This document shows, piece by piece, positions 16,416 to 23,210 of a stretch of DNA of 23,683 bases (position 1 is its first letter; the number at the start of each line of letters is the position of its first letter). The DNA lies in contig CAZOIM010000035.1 of NCBI GenBank assembly GCA_964579855.1, positions 1 to 23,683 of the forward strand. Reading direction: 5' to 3'. The DNA is from JADGQA01 sp964579855 (GTDB lineage Bacteria > Bacteroidota > Ignavibacteria > UBA10030). The position numbers were made by a program, and so were the translations under genes. Below the pieces are notes generated by a model that had not been told where the DNA came from, ran no database searches, and saw nothing but the letters and a program-made list of their open reading frames with translations.

Positions 16416-17018
16416 ATGAAACACCTCACAATCATCGCTGCGCTTGTAATCATTTTTGCTGCACCATCCTATTCCCAGGTTGGGATCGGGATCAAAGGTG
16501 GAGTTAATTTCGCAAACGTGAGCGGCGCCGATGCTGCGCCAAACTCCAAGACGAAGACAGGTTTTGTCGCGGGAGGATATCTTACGATCAGTCTTCCCAT
16601 GCTGTTCACCATTCAACCGGAAGTCCTTTACAGTCAAAAAGGATTTACTGCTGACGAGACCATCTTTGGCACCAGCGTCAAAGTCACGGGAAGTCTCAAC
16701 TACCTGGAAATCCCCGTACTCGTAAAATATTCTTTTCCCGTACCCGTCGTGAAGCCGAGTCTGTATGCGGGACCCGCAATGGGAATCCTCCTCAGCGCCA
16801 AGGCAAAGGGCGAAGCCTCGGGCCAGTCCCAGGAAACGGACATCAAAGACCAGACAACGAGCACGGATTGGGGGCTTGTTCTCGGTGCCAGTGCAAATAT
16901 TGCAATCATCACTGTTGACGTCCGGTATACGTTGGGTTTAACAACGCTAGACAAGACCGGTTCATCGAAAGACTACAACCGCGTGTTTGCAATCATGGTA
17001 GGCATTCCTTTGATGTAA
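16416..17018 (+). CDS. PorT-like outer-membrane beta-barrel protein (paralog 1)
   Basis: A 200-residue outer-membrane beta-barrel of the PorT/OMP_b-brl_2 kind common in Bacteroidetes-type bacteria. A Sec signal (MKHLT, hydrophobic core, SYSQ) is followed at once by the family start VGIGIKGGVNFANVSG, then TGFVAGGYLTISLP, FTIQPEVLYSQKGF, LNYLEIPVLVKYSFPV and LYAGPAMGILLSAK. It ends in VDVRYTLGLT and a short last strand terminating in Met. These alternating strands with glycine and aromatic girdles define about eight membrane strands. Function is unknown for most members. ATG 16416 is chosen because GGGG lies 4 nt upstream and the signal begins there; an in-frame TTG 16404 is less likely. The next barrel gene is a close paralog. 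An AT-rich stretch (TATATATAG, 16342-16350) upstream may hold the promoter. Confidence 0.85.
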   Translation: MKHLTIIAALVIIFAAPSYSQVGIGIKGGVNFANVSGADAAPNSKTKTGFVAGGYLTISLPMLFTIQPEVLYSQKGFTADETIFGTSVKVTGSLNYLEIPVLVKYSFPVPVVKPSLYAGPAMGILLSAKAKGEASGQSQETDIKDQTTSTDWGLVLGASANIAIITVDVRYTLGLTTLDKTGSSKDYNRVFAIMVGIPLM

Positions 17019-17138
17019 TCCATCTGATACCCGAGGCATCATCGGAACCTCAATGATCCCTGGGCTATGCTTCAAAGTGCAGAAGCAGACCGTCTGTAGA
17101 GGCGTGAGATTTATTCTGCTAGTTCCGTTGGAGGATCT

Positions 17139-17732
17139 ATGAAACGAATTCTTGGTCTGCTGACCGTTGCGCTTGTGTTCACAACAATTTCTTTTGCACA
17201 AGTCGGGTTCGGGATTAAAGGAGGCGCGAATTTTGCCACATTGGGAGGTGCTGATGTGAATCAGTACATAAAATCCCGAACAGGCTTTGTGGTAGGCGGA
17301 TACGTCACTGTCGGCCTTCCATTTCTCTTCACCATCCAACCTGAAGTTCTCTACAGCTCAAAGGGATACATTTTTCAGCCTGCCAACACCAAATCGACGC
17401 TATCGTTATTGTATTTTGAGATTCCTGTTCTGATAAAGTACTCCTTACCCGTCCCAATGCTCAATCCCAGTGTCTATGTCGGGCCTGAAGTCGGAATGCT
17501 CTTGAGCGCCAAGGACAAACTTGAACCCGCCGGCCAGCCTTCTATTGACTCCAACGTGAAAAGCAGCTTCACGACTACGGACTTCGGAATAGCGTTCGGA
17601 GCCTGCGCTCACCTTTTTGTGGCTGACTTTGACGTTCGCTACACCATGGGGCTGAAGACGGTCGACAAAACGAGTCAGACAAAAATGTATAACCGGGTTT
17701 GGAGCATTATGGTGCAGTTTCCGATGTTCTAA
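17139..17732 (+). CDS. PorT-like outer-membrane beta-barrel protein (paralog 2)
   Basis: A 197-residue outer-membrane barrel clearly homologous to the preceding gene. Shared blocks in the same order are QVGFGIKGGANFA, KSRTGFVVGGYVTVGLP, LFTIQPEVLYSSKGY, YFEIPVLIKYSLPVP, VYVGPEVGMLLSAKDK, TTDFGIAFGA and FDVRYTMGLKTVDKT. The copies differ in the extracellular-loop-like segments (around 80-90 and 130-145), as expected after duplication. It has a Sec signal ending SFAQ and a C-terminal Phe, typical for barrel assembly. GGAGG at 17130-17134, 4 nt from the ATG, is a strong ribosome site. The 120-nt spacer before it contains an imperfect hairpin (about 17030-17065) and its own GAGATTTATTCT stretch, so it may be transcribed separately. 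The role is unknown. Confidence 0.86.
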   Translation: MKRILGLLTVALVFTTISFAQVGFGIKGGANFATLGGADVNQYIKSRTGFVVGGYVTVGLPFLFTIQPEVLYSSKGYIFQPANTKSTLSLLYFEIPVLIKYSLPVPMLNPSVYVGPEVGMLLSAKDKLEPAGQPSIDSNVKSSFTTTDFGIAFGACAHLFVADFDVRYTMGLKTVDKTSQTKMYNRVWSIMVQFPMF

Positions 17733-17752
17733 AGAAATCGGAGTCCATTCCG

Positions 17753-18121
17753 ATGCGTAAAGACCACGAACCACCGCTAGTCGTTGCCAAGAACGGCTGG
17801 CGGTATCATCACATCGGTATTCCGACCGATACTCCGAGGCCCGGCGAGCGCTATCTCGAACATCTTAAAATCCACGTCTCAGGTTTCGACACGAGTCCAT
17901 ACGGGATCGAATGGATGCGATTCGACCCGGATTGCCCCGTTTCAGAACTCATCCGAATAGTCCCCCATATAGCTTTTGAAGTAGACGACCTCGATTCCGC
18001 GCTGGAGGGTAAAGAAATCCTCAGTCCACCCGGTTCGCCATCCCAGGGTGTCCGCGCAGCGATGATTGTCGACAACGGCGCACCCGTTGAACTCATTGAA
18101 TTTCGCAAGATTCCAAAATAG
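17753..18121 (+). CDS. VOC (glyoxalase/bleomycin-resistance superfamily) protein
   Basis: A 122-residue single-domain vicinal-oxygen-chelate protein. Likely metal ligands in order are a His in RYHHIGIP, Glu in GIEWMRF, His in PHIAFEVDDL and Glu in PVELIEF, the arrangement of glyoxalase I-type enzymes. The reaction cannot be told from sequence: this superfamily includes glyoxalases, dioxygenases and drug-binding proteins. I start at ATG 17753 (MRKDHEPP), with GGAG about 9 nt upstream. The frame extends back to 17699 inside the barrel gene, which is unlikely. It begins 20 nt after the barrel stop and may be co-transcribed with it. Confidence 0.82.
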   Translation: MRKDHEPPLVVAKNGWRYHHIGIPTDTPRPGERYLEHLKIHVSGFDTSPYGIEWMRFDPDCPVSELIRIVPHIAFEVDDLDSALEGKEILSPPGSPSQGVRAAMIVDNGAPVELIEFRKIPK

Positions 18122-18169
18122 CGGAAACTTGCCCACCAGAATTACTGTTCAATTTAGTTGACCACTTGC

Positions 18170-18176
18170 AAGGAAG
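18170..18176 (+). promoter_or_regulatory. Ribosome binding site deciding the start of the MetX-like hydrolase
   Basis: AAGGAAG lies 6 nt before TTG 18183 but touches TTG 18177, leaving no spacer for the latter. It therefore favours 18183 as the start codon. Confidence 0.5.
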
Positions 18177-18182
18177 TTGACC

Positions 18183-19247
18183 TTGAGACGAATCCGCTCG
18201 TTTCTCTCTTTTCTTTTGCTTTTCACGCTGCCCGGATGGACTCTTGCTGTTCCATCCGACGGGGATTATATTGTCAGGAATTTCAAGTTCTCAGACGGTG
18301 AATCTCTTGACAATTTGAGGATCCATTATACGACATTTGGATTTCCTGTGAAGGATGCCTCCGGATTGACAAGGAACGCCGTGCTCATCATGCACGGCAC
18401 TACCGGGAGCGGACATCAGTTCACGATACCTGAATTTTCCGGAGTGCTGTTCGGTCCAGGAGATCTGCTCGACACGACGAAGTACTTCATCATCCTTCCG
18501 GACGACATCGGGCACGGACAATCGAGCAAGCCCAAAGATGGGCTCCACGCCCGGTTTCCCCATTACGGATATCGGGATATGGTGGAGGCAGAATACCAAT
18601 TGGTTTCGGCCGGACTCGGTGTCAACCACCTGCGGCTTGTGATGGGGACTTCGATGGGGGGAATGCATACGTGGCTCTGGGGCGAGATCCATCCGAATTT
18701 CATGGACGCCCTCATGCCGCTGGCAAGCTTGCCCACGCAAATCTCTGGACGTAACCGTGTATGGCGTAGAATGATCATCGACGCAATCCGCAACGACCCG
18801 GAATGGAAGAACGGAGAATACACAGTTCAACCCCAAAGTTTCGGTGAGGCAGCCGAGGTGCTCTTCTTCATGAGCAGCAATCCTCCGGTCCGTCAGAAAG
18901 AAATGCCGACACTGGCATCGTCAGACACCGTCCTCGATCGATTTGTGTCGAATTATGTGAAGCACGCGGACGCAAACGATGTGTTGTATGCACTTGAAGC
19001 GTCGCACGACTATGATCCGGTGCCTGACCTGGAGAACATCAAAGCGCCGCTTCTTGCCGTCAACTCGGAAGACGATTTGATCAATCCTCCGGAGCTCCGG
19101 ATCCTCGAAAAAGAGATCAAGCGCGTTCCTCACGGTCAGTTTGTCATCATCCCTTTTTCGGAGAAAACACGCGGCCACGGAACTCACACCCTTGCGGCGT
19201 TGTGGAAGCAGTACCTCGAAAAATTGTTAAAAGAATCCATTCGATAG
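18183..19247 (+). CDS. Secreted alpha/beta hydrolase, homoserine O-acetyltransferase (MetX)-like
   Basis: A 354-residue alpha/beta hydrolase of the MetX-related group. Early motifs are LRIHYTTFG and VLIMHGTTGSGHQF, then YFIILPDDIGHGQSS and the nucleophile elbow GTSMGG (Ser157). The acid is in NSEDDLINP (Asp297/298) and the His in RGHGTH (His332). True MetX enzymes are cytoplasmic and have GGSMGG. This protein begins with a signal-like segment (MRRIRS, hydrophobic stretch, TLAVPSDG) and reads GTSMGG, so it is more likely an exported esterase or acyl hydrolase than a methionine biosynthesis enzyme. The start is TTG 18183, chosen by the ribosome site at 18170-18176. No methionine genes are adjacent. 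Substrate unknown. Confidence 0.85.
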   Translation: MRRIRSFLSFLLLFTLPGWTLAVPSDGDYIVRNFKFSDGESLDNLRIHYTTFGFPVKDASGLTRNAVLIMHGTTGSGHQFTIPEFSGVLFGPGDLLDTTKYFIILPDDIGHGQSSKPKDGLHARFPHYGYRDMVEAEYQLVSAGLGVNHLRLVMGTSMGGMHTWLWGEIHPNFMDALMPLASLPTQISGRNRVWRRMIIDAIRNDPEWKNGEYTVQPQSFGEAAEVLFFMSSNPPVRQKEMPTLASSDTVLDRFVSNYVKHADANDVLYALEASHDYDPVPDLENIKAPLLAVNSEDDLINPPELRILEKEIKRVPHGQFVIIPFSEKTRGHGTHTLAALWKQYLEKLLKESIR

Positions 19248-19306
19248 TTTTCTTCTATGTCTTCTGTAGAAAAGGCGATCATTCACCGTGAGGAGGGAAC
19301 AACAAT

Positions 19307-19693
19307 ATGAAGGAATTCATGCTGCTGATCCGGAATGAAATTGACCATCAGGCTTCCTGGCCGCCGGAACGACATAAAGAGTTTGTCGAGAAATGCATGG
19401 TCTATATTGGCAACCTGACTAAGGCGGGAAAACTTAAGTCAGCGCAGCCGATGATCCGTGAAGGGACGATGGTCTCCGGATCAAAAGGAAACTGGAAGGA
19501 AGGTCCGTTCAACGAGGCAAAAGAAGTCATCGTCGGTTACTATCATATCCTTGCCAACGATCTGAACGATGCCATCGCCATTGCAAAACAAAATCCTGAA
19601 TTCGAATATGGAAAAACTGCAAGGGTGGAAGTCCGACCGATCAAGATGAAGGAAGAGAATACAGGCTTCGTTTACCCGAATAGAAAGCCATAA
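19307..19693 (+). CDS. YCII-related (DGPF-type) protein
   Basis: A 128-residue cytoplasmic protein of the YCII superfamily, with a dimeric ferredoxin-like fold. Diagnostic segments are MKEFMLLIRNE at the start, EFVEKCMVYIGNLTKAGKL, and KEGPFNEAKEVIVGYYHI, the DGPF-type motif with Glu in place of Asp. It ends in a strand VEVRPIK. The biochemical role of the DGPF subgroup is unsettled; such genes frequently neighbour ECF sigma factors (ECF42 type), but none is visible here. AGGAGGG at 19291-19297, 9 nt before the ATG, supports the start. It heads a compact run of four small genes with gaps of 8, -1 and 34 nt, which look like one operon. Confidence 0.88.
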   Translation: MKEFMLLIRNEIDHQASWPPERHKEFVEKCMVYIGNLTKAGKLKSAQPMIREGTMVSGSKGNWKEGPFNEAKEVIVGYYHILANDLNDAIAIAKQNPEFEYGKTARVEVRPIKMKEENTGFVYPNRKP

Positions 19694-19701
19694 GTGCACC
19701 C

Positions 19702-19947
19702 ATGACCAAACGAGGATCTTTTATTCTGCGCGCCTTTGCCGTCGTTTTAGGGCTTATCAGCCTGTTTTTCGTTTTTTATACTGCCCGTCTTCTTTATGTG
19801 ACACACGGGTTGACGCAGATTCGTGCCGGTGGAAACGGTACGTACATCGGCGCTGTTGCATTTCCAATGCTCGCACTCATATTCGGTTTTGGCGCTTGGC
19901 GTTGCGTAAGAAATATTCGACCGTCAAATACTTCGGGAGGACAATAA
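19702..19947 (+). CDS. Small two-helix inner-membrane protein
   Basis: An 81-residue protein with no family I recognise. Two hydrophobic segments, about residues 9-33 and 47-66, are joined by a Gly/Arg loop (QIRAGGNGTY) and flanked by positive charge at the N-terminus and after the second helix (RCVRNIR), predicting both ends in the cytoplasm. It starts 8 nt after the YCII gene without a clear ribosome site, and its stop overlaps the next ATG by one base (TAATG), indicating translational coupling. Confidence 0.7.
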   Translation: MTKRGSFILRAFAVVLGLISLFFVFYTARLLYVTHGLTQIRAGGNGTYIGAVAFPMLALIFGFGAWRCVRNIRPSNTSGGQ

Positions 19948-20327
19948 TGGCTTTGCGTGAAGATTTCCACACGGTTACACCCTACCTAACCACCAAAGAT
20001 GTCAACGGATTGGTCGACTTTACAAAACGCGCTTTTGGCGCAGTCGAGACAATCCGTGTTGAAATGGGACCAGGTCATTTTCATACCGAAGTCCGGATTG
20101 GGGATTCGATGGTCATGATCGGGGGAGGTCCGGATGCCAAGCCCGTAACCGGAATGCTCTATCTTTCTGTTGAGGATGTGGATGCAGCGTTTAAACGCGC
20201 GATTGTCTCCGGCGCGAGCCCCGTTCAGCAACCCAACGATGCACCAGACGGTGTACGACGCGGTGGAGTGAGTGACGCGTTTGGCAACCTTTGGTATTTC
20301 GGCGGTCCGAAAGCACAAAAAACTTGA
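19947..20327 (+). CDS. PhnB-like VOC domain protein
   Basis: A 126-residue protein of the PhnB/glyoxalase-like branch of the VOC superfamily. Family segments are TVTPYLTTKDVNGLVDFTKRAFGA, HTEVRIGDSMVMIGGG, LYLSVEDVDAAFKRAIVSGA and the ending GVSDAFGNLWYFGG. Despite the name, these proteins are not shown to work in phosphonate use, and many lack complete metal ligands. The start ATG 19947 has GGGAGG 6 nt upstream and overlaps the stop of the preceding membrane-protein gene, so the TTG-initiated longer frame from 19896 is unlikely. It is the third gene of the YCII-led run. Confidence 0.86.
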   Translation: MALREDFHTVTPYLTTKDVNGLVDFTKRAFGAVETIRVEMGPGHFHTEVRIGDSMVMIGGGPDAKPVTGMLYLSVEDVDAAFKRAIVSGASPVQQPNDAPDGVRRGGVSDAFGNLWYFGGPKAQKT

Positions 20328-20361
20328 CCAGGTATTAACCTGAGATTTGGAAGGAAAACCA

Positions 20362-20772
20362 ATGAAAGCCACCGCAACATACTCTCCGACGAAGTGGGAC
20401 GAGAAACCATACAACGAATTGCTTCCTCCGATGAGGATGACGAAAGCCTCGGTGGAGTTTGCATTCAAAGGACAACTTGAGGGACACGGCCAGACGGAAT
20501 TCCTTATGTTCTATTCCGAATTCGATGAAAAGGATGTGCACAAGTCGACGGCATTCTACATTGGCTTGACCAGGTTTACGGGGACTCTCGTCGGAAAATC
20601 CGGGAGTTTCGTGTTGGAAGAACGCGGCTCATTTGGCGCAGGAACCGCGAGCTCGACCGCTATGATCGTGGCGGGCTCAGGAACTGAACAGTTGAGGGGG
20701 ATTACGGGAAGCGCCAAATCCACAGCGACGCAAACAGGATCCCAGTTCGAATTGGACTATCAATTGCTTTGA
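20362..20772 (+). CDS. DUF3224 family protein
   Basis: A 136-residue protein matching the DUF3224 family, a small beta-barrel fold of unknown function. Recognisable segments are the start MKATATYSPTKWDEKPY, then ASVEFAFKGQLEGHGQTEFLMFY, TRFTGTLVGKSGSFVLEERGSF, and GTEQLRGITGSAKSTAT. No signal peptide is present, so it is cytoplasmic. GGAAGGA lies 8-9 nt before ATG 20362, supporting that start over the in-frame TTG 20347. DUF3224 genes commonly sit beside VOC and YCII genes, as here, and the group may act together in an unknown small-molecule response (inference). Confidence 0.85.
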   Translation: MKATATYSPTKWDEKPYNELLPPMRMTKASVEFAFKGQLEGHGQTEFLMFYSEFDEKDVHKSTAFYIGLTRFTGTLVGKSGSFVLEERGSFGAGTASSTAMIVAGSGTEQLRGITGSAKSTATQTGSQFELDYQLL

Positions 20773-20836
20773 GTTAATCGTGTTGTCCGGCCTTATTACC
20801 ACATTCTAAAACTACAATCACTCACGCGGGATTATC

Positions 20837-22705
20837 ATGAAAACTTTTCGCACCCTTCTTTGCCTTCTCTTTATGACAGGATCCCTCTTCGCGCAGACGT
20901 CCATTGTACTTTCGGTGGACGCAACTGATGCGCCGAGGAAGATCCTGCACGCACAGGAAACCATAGGTGCAAAACCGGGACCACTCACCATCATATATCC
21001 CGAATGGATCCCCGGTGAACACGGACCTACCGGTCCCGTTGTCGACGTTGCCGGACTTCACATCCTGGCTGATGGGAGGGAGCTTCAATGGAAACGAGAT
21101 CTCGTGGATATGTATGCAATCCACTTGACGGTTCCCAAGGGGGCAAAACAAATCGATCTATCATATGACTTTCTTCTTCCCGCGGTTGCCGCAGGATTTT
21201 CTTCAGGGGCATCATCATCTTCGGATCTTCTTGTGTTGAGTTGGAACCAGGTTCTCTTGTATCCTTCCGATCCGAAAGCCGACGACATTACCGTGACGCC
21301 ATCTTTGAAACTTCCGTCCGACTGGAAATATGGCACCGCATTGACAACAGAGAGCCAAAGCAACGGCGTGGTCCATTTTACTGCCGTGCCACTCAAGCAC
21401 CTCGTTGACTCGCCGGTTCTCACAGGTGAACATTTCAAACGTGTCGACATTTCTCCCGCAGGAGGTCCCGGCCACTATCTCAATATTGCAAGCGATGAAG
21501 AGGCGACGTTGTCCATCACACCGGAACAGGTTGCGATCTATAAAAGGCTCATCGTTGAAGCGAACGCTCTCTTTGGGGCCCATCATTACGACCACTATGA
21601 CTTCCTGTTCACTTTGAGTGACCAGGTCGCGCATTTCGGACTTGAACACCACCAATCGAGCGACGACCGCGTGGACGAACGAACGCTGGTCGACAACGCA
21701 CTTTTCCGTGTGCACGCTTCTCTTCTTTCTCATGAATACGTTCATTCGTGGAACGGCAAGTACCGACGTCCGGCGGGTCTCACGACCGGCGATCTTTCGA
21801 AACCTATGAAAGGAGACCTGCTCTGGGTCTATGAGGGACTCACGGAATATCTCGGCAATATCCTGGCACCCCGTTCAGGTCTGCGGTCTGCGGAGGATTA
21901 TCGCGATAACCTCGCGCTCATTGCTGCGCGGCTGGATAACGAACCGGGGCGGACGTGGCGGCCTCTGCAGGACTGCGCCGACGAAGCCCAATTGCTTTAT
22001 GAATCGCGTGGAGACTGGCGCTCGTACAGGCGTAGCGTTGATTTCTATGACGAAGGCGATCTGATCTGGCTCGATGCTGATGCCACCATCCGCCAATTGA
22101 CCAAAGGAACAAAGTCGCTTGATGACTTCTGCAAGAAATTCCATGGGGCGCCCTCGACCCTGGCCGTCACGAAACCGTACACATTAGACGACGTCGTTGC
22201 AACATTGAATGAGGTAGTTCCGTACGACTGGCGCAAATTCCTCACCGACCGCCTGGAGTCACTCAGTCCCCATGCGCCGCTCGGAGGAATCGAACAAGGC
22301 GGTTGGAAGCTTGTGTATACCGATTCCGCAAGCGATTTTGAAAATACTCTTGAGGGTGCTTTTGGTTATGTCGATTTGAGTTATTCGCTCGGCTTGTCTC
22401 TCGGTGGGAATGGCAACATCGGCGATGTTCTTGTAAAATCTCCGGCCGATGTCGCCGGATTAGCTCCAGGGATGCAACTGATTGCCGTCGACGGAATGAA
22501 ATACTCCAAGGCGCGCCTGGAAACAGCAATCACCAACGCGAAGAGCGGATCGTCGCGCATCGAACTCCTTGCACGCAATGGTGATTCCTTTAGAACATAC
22601 TCCATTGACTACCACGGTGGGCTTCGATTTCCTCATCTCGTCCGGGATATGTCCAAGCCCGATTTGCTCAGTAAAATTATCAGCCCCGTTGAACAGTGGC
22701 AATAA
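20837..22705 (+). CDS. Secreted M61 family metallopeptidase with PDZ domain
   Basis: A 622-residue zinc aminopeptidase of family M61 (glycyl aminopeptidase type). A Sec signal (MKTFRTLL to SLFAQ) predicts export. The N-terminal beta domain contains LTIIYPEWIPGEHGPTGPVV and DLVDMYAIHL. The catalytic domain has the zinc motif HEYVH (His299, Glu300, His303) followed by WN, and the third ligand region YEGLTEYLG (Glu333). The C-terminal PDZ domain lies at about 510-595, with GYVDLSYSLGLSLG and GLAPGMQLIAVDGMKY. Domain order and length match the family. These enzymes release N-terminal Gly or Ala from peptides and may work alongside the prolyl oligopeptidase in peptide nutrition (inference). The start ATG 20837 is fixed by the signal peptide. 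A possible TTGTCC box lies at 20783-20788 in the 64-nt upstream gap. Confidence 0.93.
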   Translation: MKTFRTLLCLLFMTGSLFAQTSIVLSVDATDAPRKILHAQETIGAKPGPLTIIYPEWIPGEHGPTGPVVDVAGLHILADGRELQWKRDLVDMYAIHLTVPKGAKQIDLSYDFLLPAVAAGFSSGASSSSDLLVLSWNQVLLYPSDPKADDITVTPSLKLPSDWKYGTALTTESQSNGVVHFTAVPLKHLVDSPVLTGEHFKRVDISPAGGPGHYLNIASDEEATLSITPEQVAIYKRLIVEANALFGAHHYDHYDFLFTLSDQVAHFGLEHHQSSDDRVDERTLVDNALFRVHASLLSHEYVHSWNGKYRRPAGLTTGDLSKPMKGDLLWVYEGLTEYLGNILAPRSGLRSAEDYRDNLALIAARLDNEPGRTWRPLQDCADEAQLLYESRGDWRSYRRSVDFYDEGDLIWLDADATIRQLTKGTKSLDDFCKKFHGAPSTLAVTKPYTLDDVVATLNEVVPYDWRKFLTDRLESLSPHAPLGGIEQGGWKLVYTDSASDFENTLEGAFGYVDLSYSLGLSLGGNGNIGDVLVKSPADVAGLAPGMQLIAVDGMKYSKARLETAITNAKSGSSRIELLARNGDSFRTYSIDYHGGLRFPHLVRDMSKPDLLSKIISPVEQWQ

Positions 22706-22732
22706 CGCTCATGCAACGTGTACTGAGGGACG

Positions 22733-23077
22733 ATGACCGCAAACGAATTCAGACGGATGGCTTTGAGTTTGCCTTTAGTGACAGAGGCCAAACACCAGGG
22801 TCATCCGGATTTTCGCGTTGACGGAAAGATCTTCGCGACACTCGGTTATCCCGACAAGTCCTGGGCTATGGTGAAGCTCCCGGCCAAGGTTCAGGGATTG
22901 TTCGTGCGGTCTGAGCCGGATGTTTTTGTTCCGGCGAAGGGCGCTTGGGGACTTCGCGGAGCAACGTGTGTATTGCTCCGGCGAGCCAGGAACATTACCT
23001 TGCGTGAAGCGCTCGCAGAAGCCTGGCACAACACGGCTCCCAACAACCTCAAACGGCAAATCAATTTTCGCGAATAA
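22733..23077 (+). CDS. MmcQ/YjbR family DNA-binding-fold protein
   Basis: A 114-residue protein of the MmcQ/YjbR family, a CyaY-like fold once annotated as DNA-binding, with no established function. Diagnostic segments are RMALSLPLVTEAKHQGHPDFRV, GKIFATLGYPDKSWAMVKL and the helical end LREALAEAWHNTAPNNLKRQ. GAGGGA immediately upstream of ATG 22733 serves as ribosome site, though with a short spacer. It follows the M61 gene by 27 nt and may be co-transcribed with it. The 133 nt after it hold no gene I can support. Confidence 0.88.
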   Translation: MTANEFRRMALSLPLVTEAKHQGHPDFRVDGKIFATLGYPDKSWAMVKLPAKVQGLFVRSEPDVFVPAKGAWGLRGATCVLLRRARNITLREALAEAWHNTAPNNLKRQINFRE

Positions 23078-23210
23078 GAACGTTGCATATCGGATTCACT
23101 ATTTTTCAATTCATGCGATTCATCTCGAGTTCCTACGCTTGCATCTAAGGGCTTCTCCCTCTAATTTCCGCCTGCGGCCTAAACATCCTATGGACTCGAG
23201 GCCAATCCAC

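Noticed and set aside
17699..17752. Extended start of the VOC gene at 17699
   Set aside because: It would overlap the end of the outer-membrane barrel gene by 34 nt, and the extra residues do not belong to the VOC fold. ATG 17753 has a reasonable ribosome site.
20783..20810. TTGTCC-16-TCTAAA as a promoter for the M61 peptidase
   Set aside because: The -10 fit is poor and it lacks the element shared by the two other hydrolase promoters, so it is not listed as a feature.
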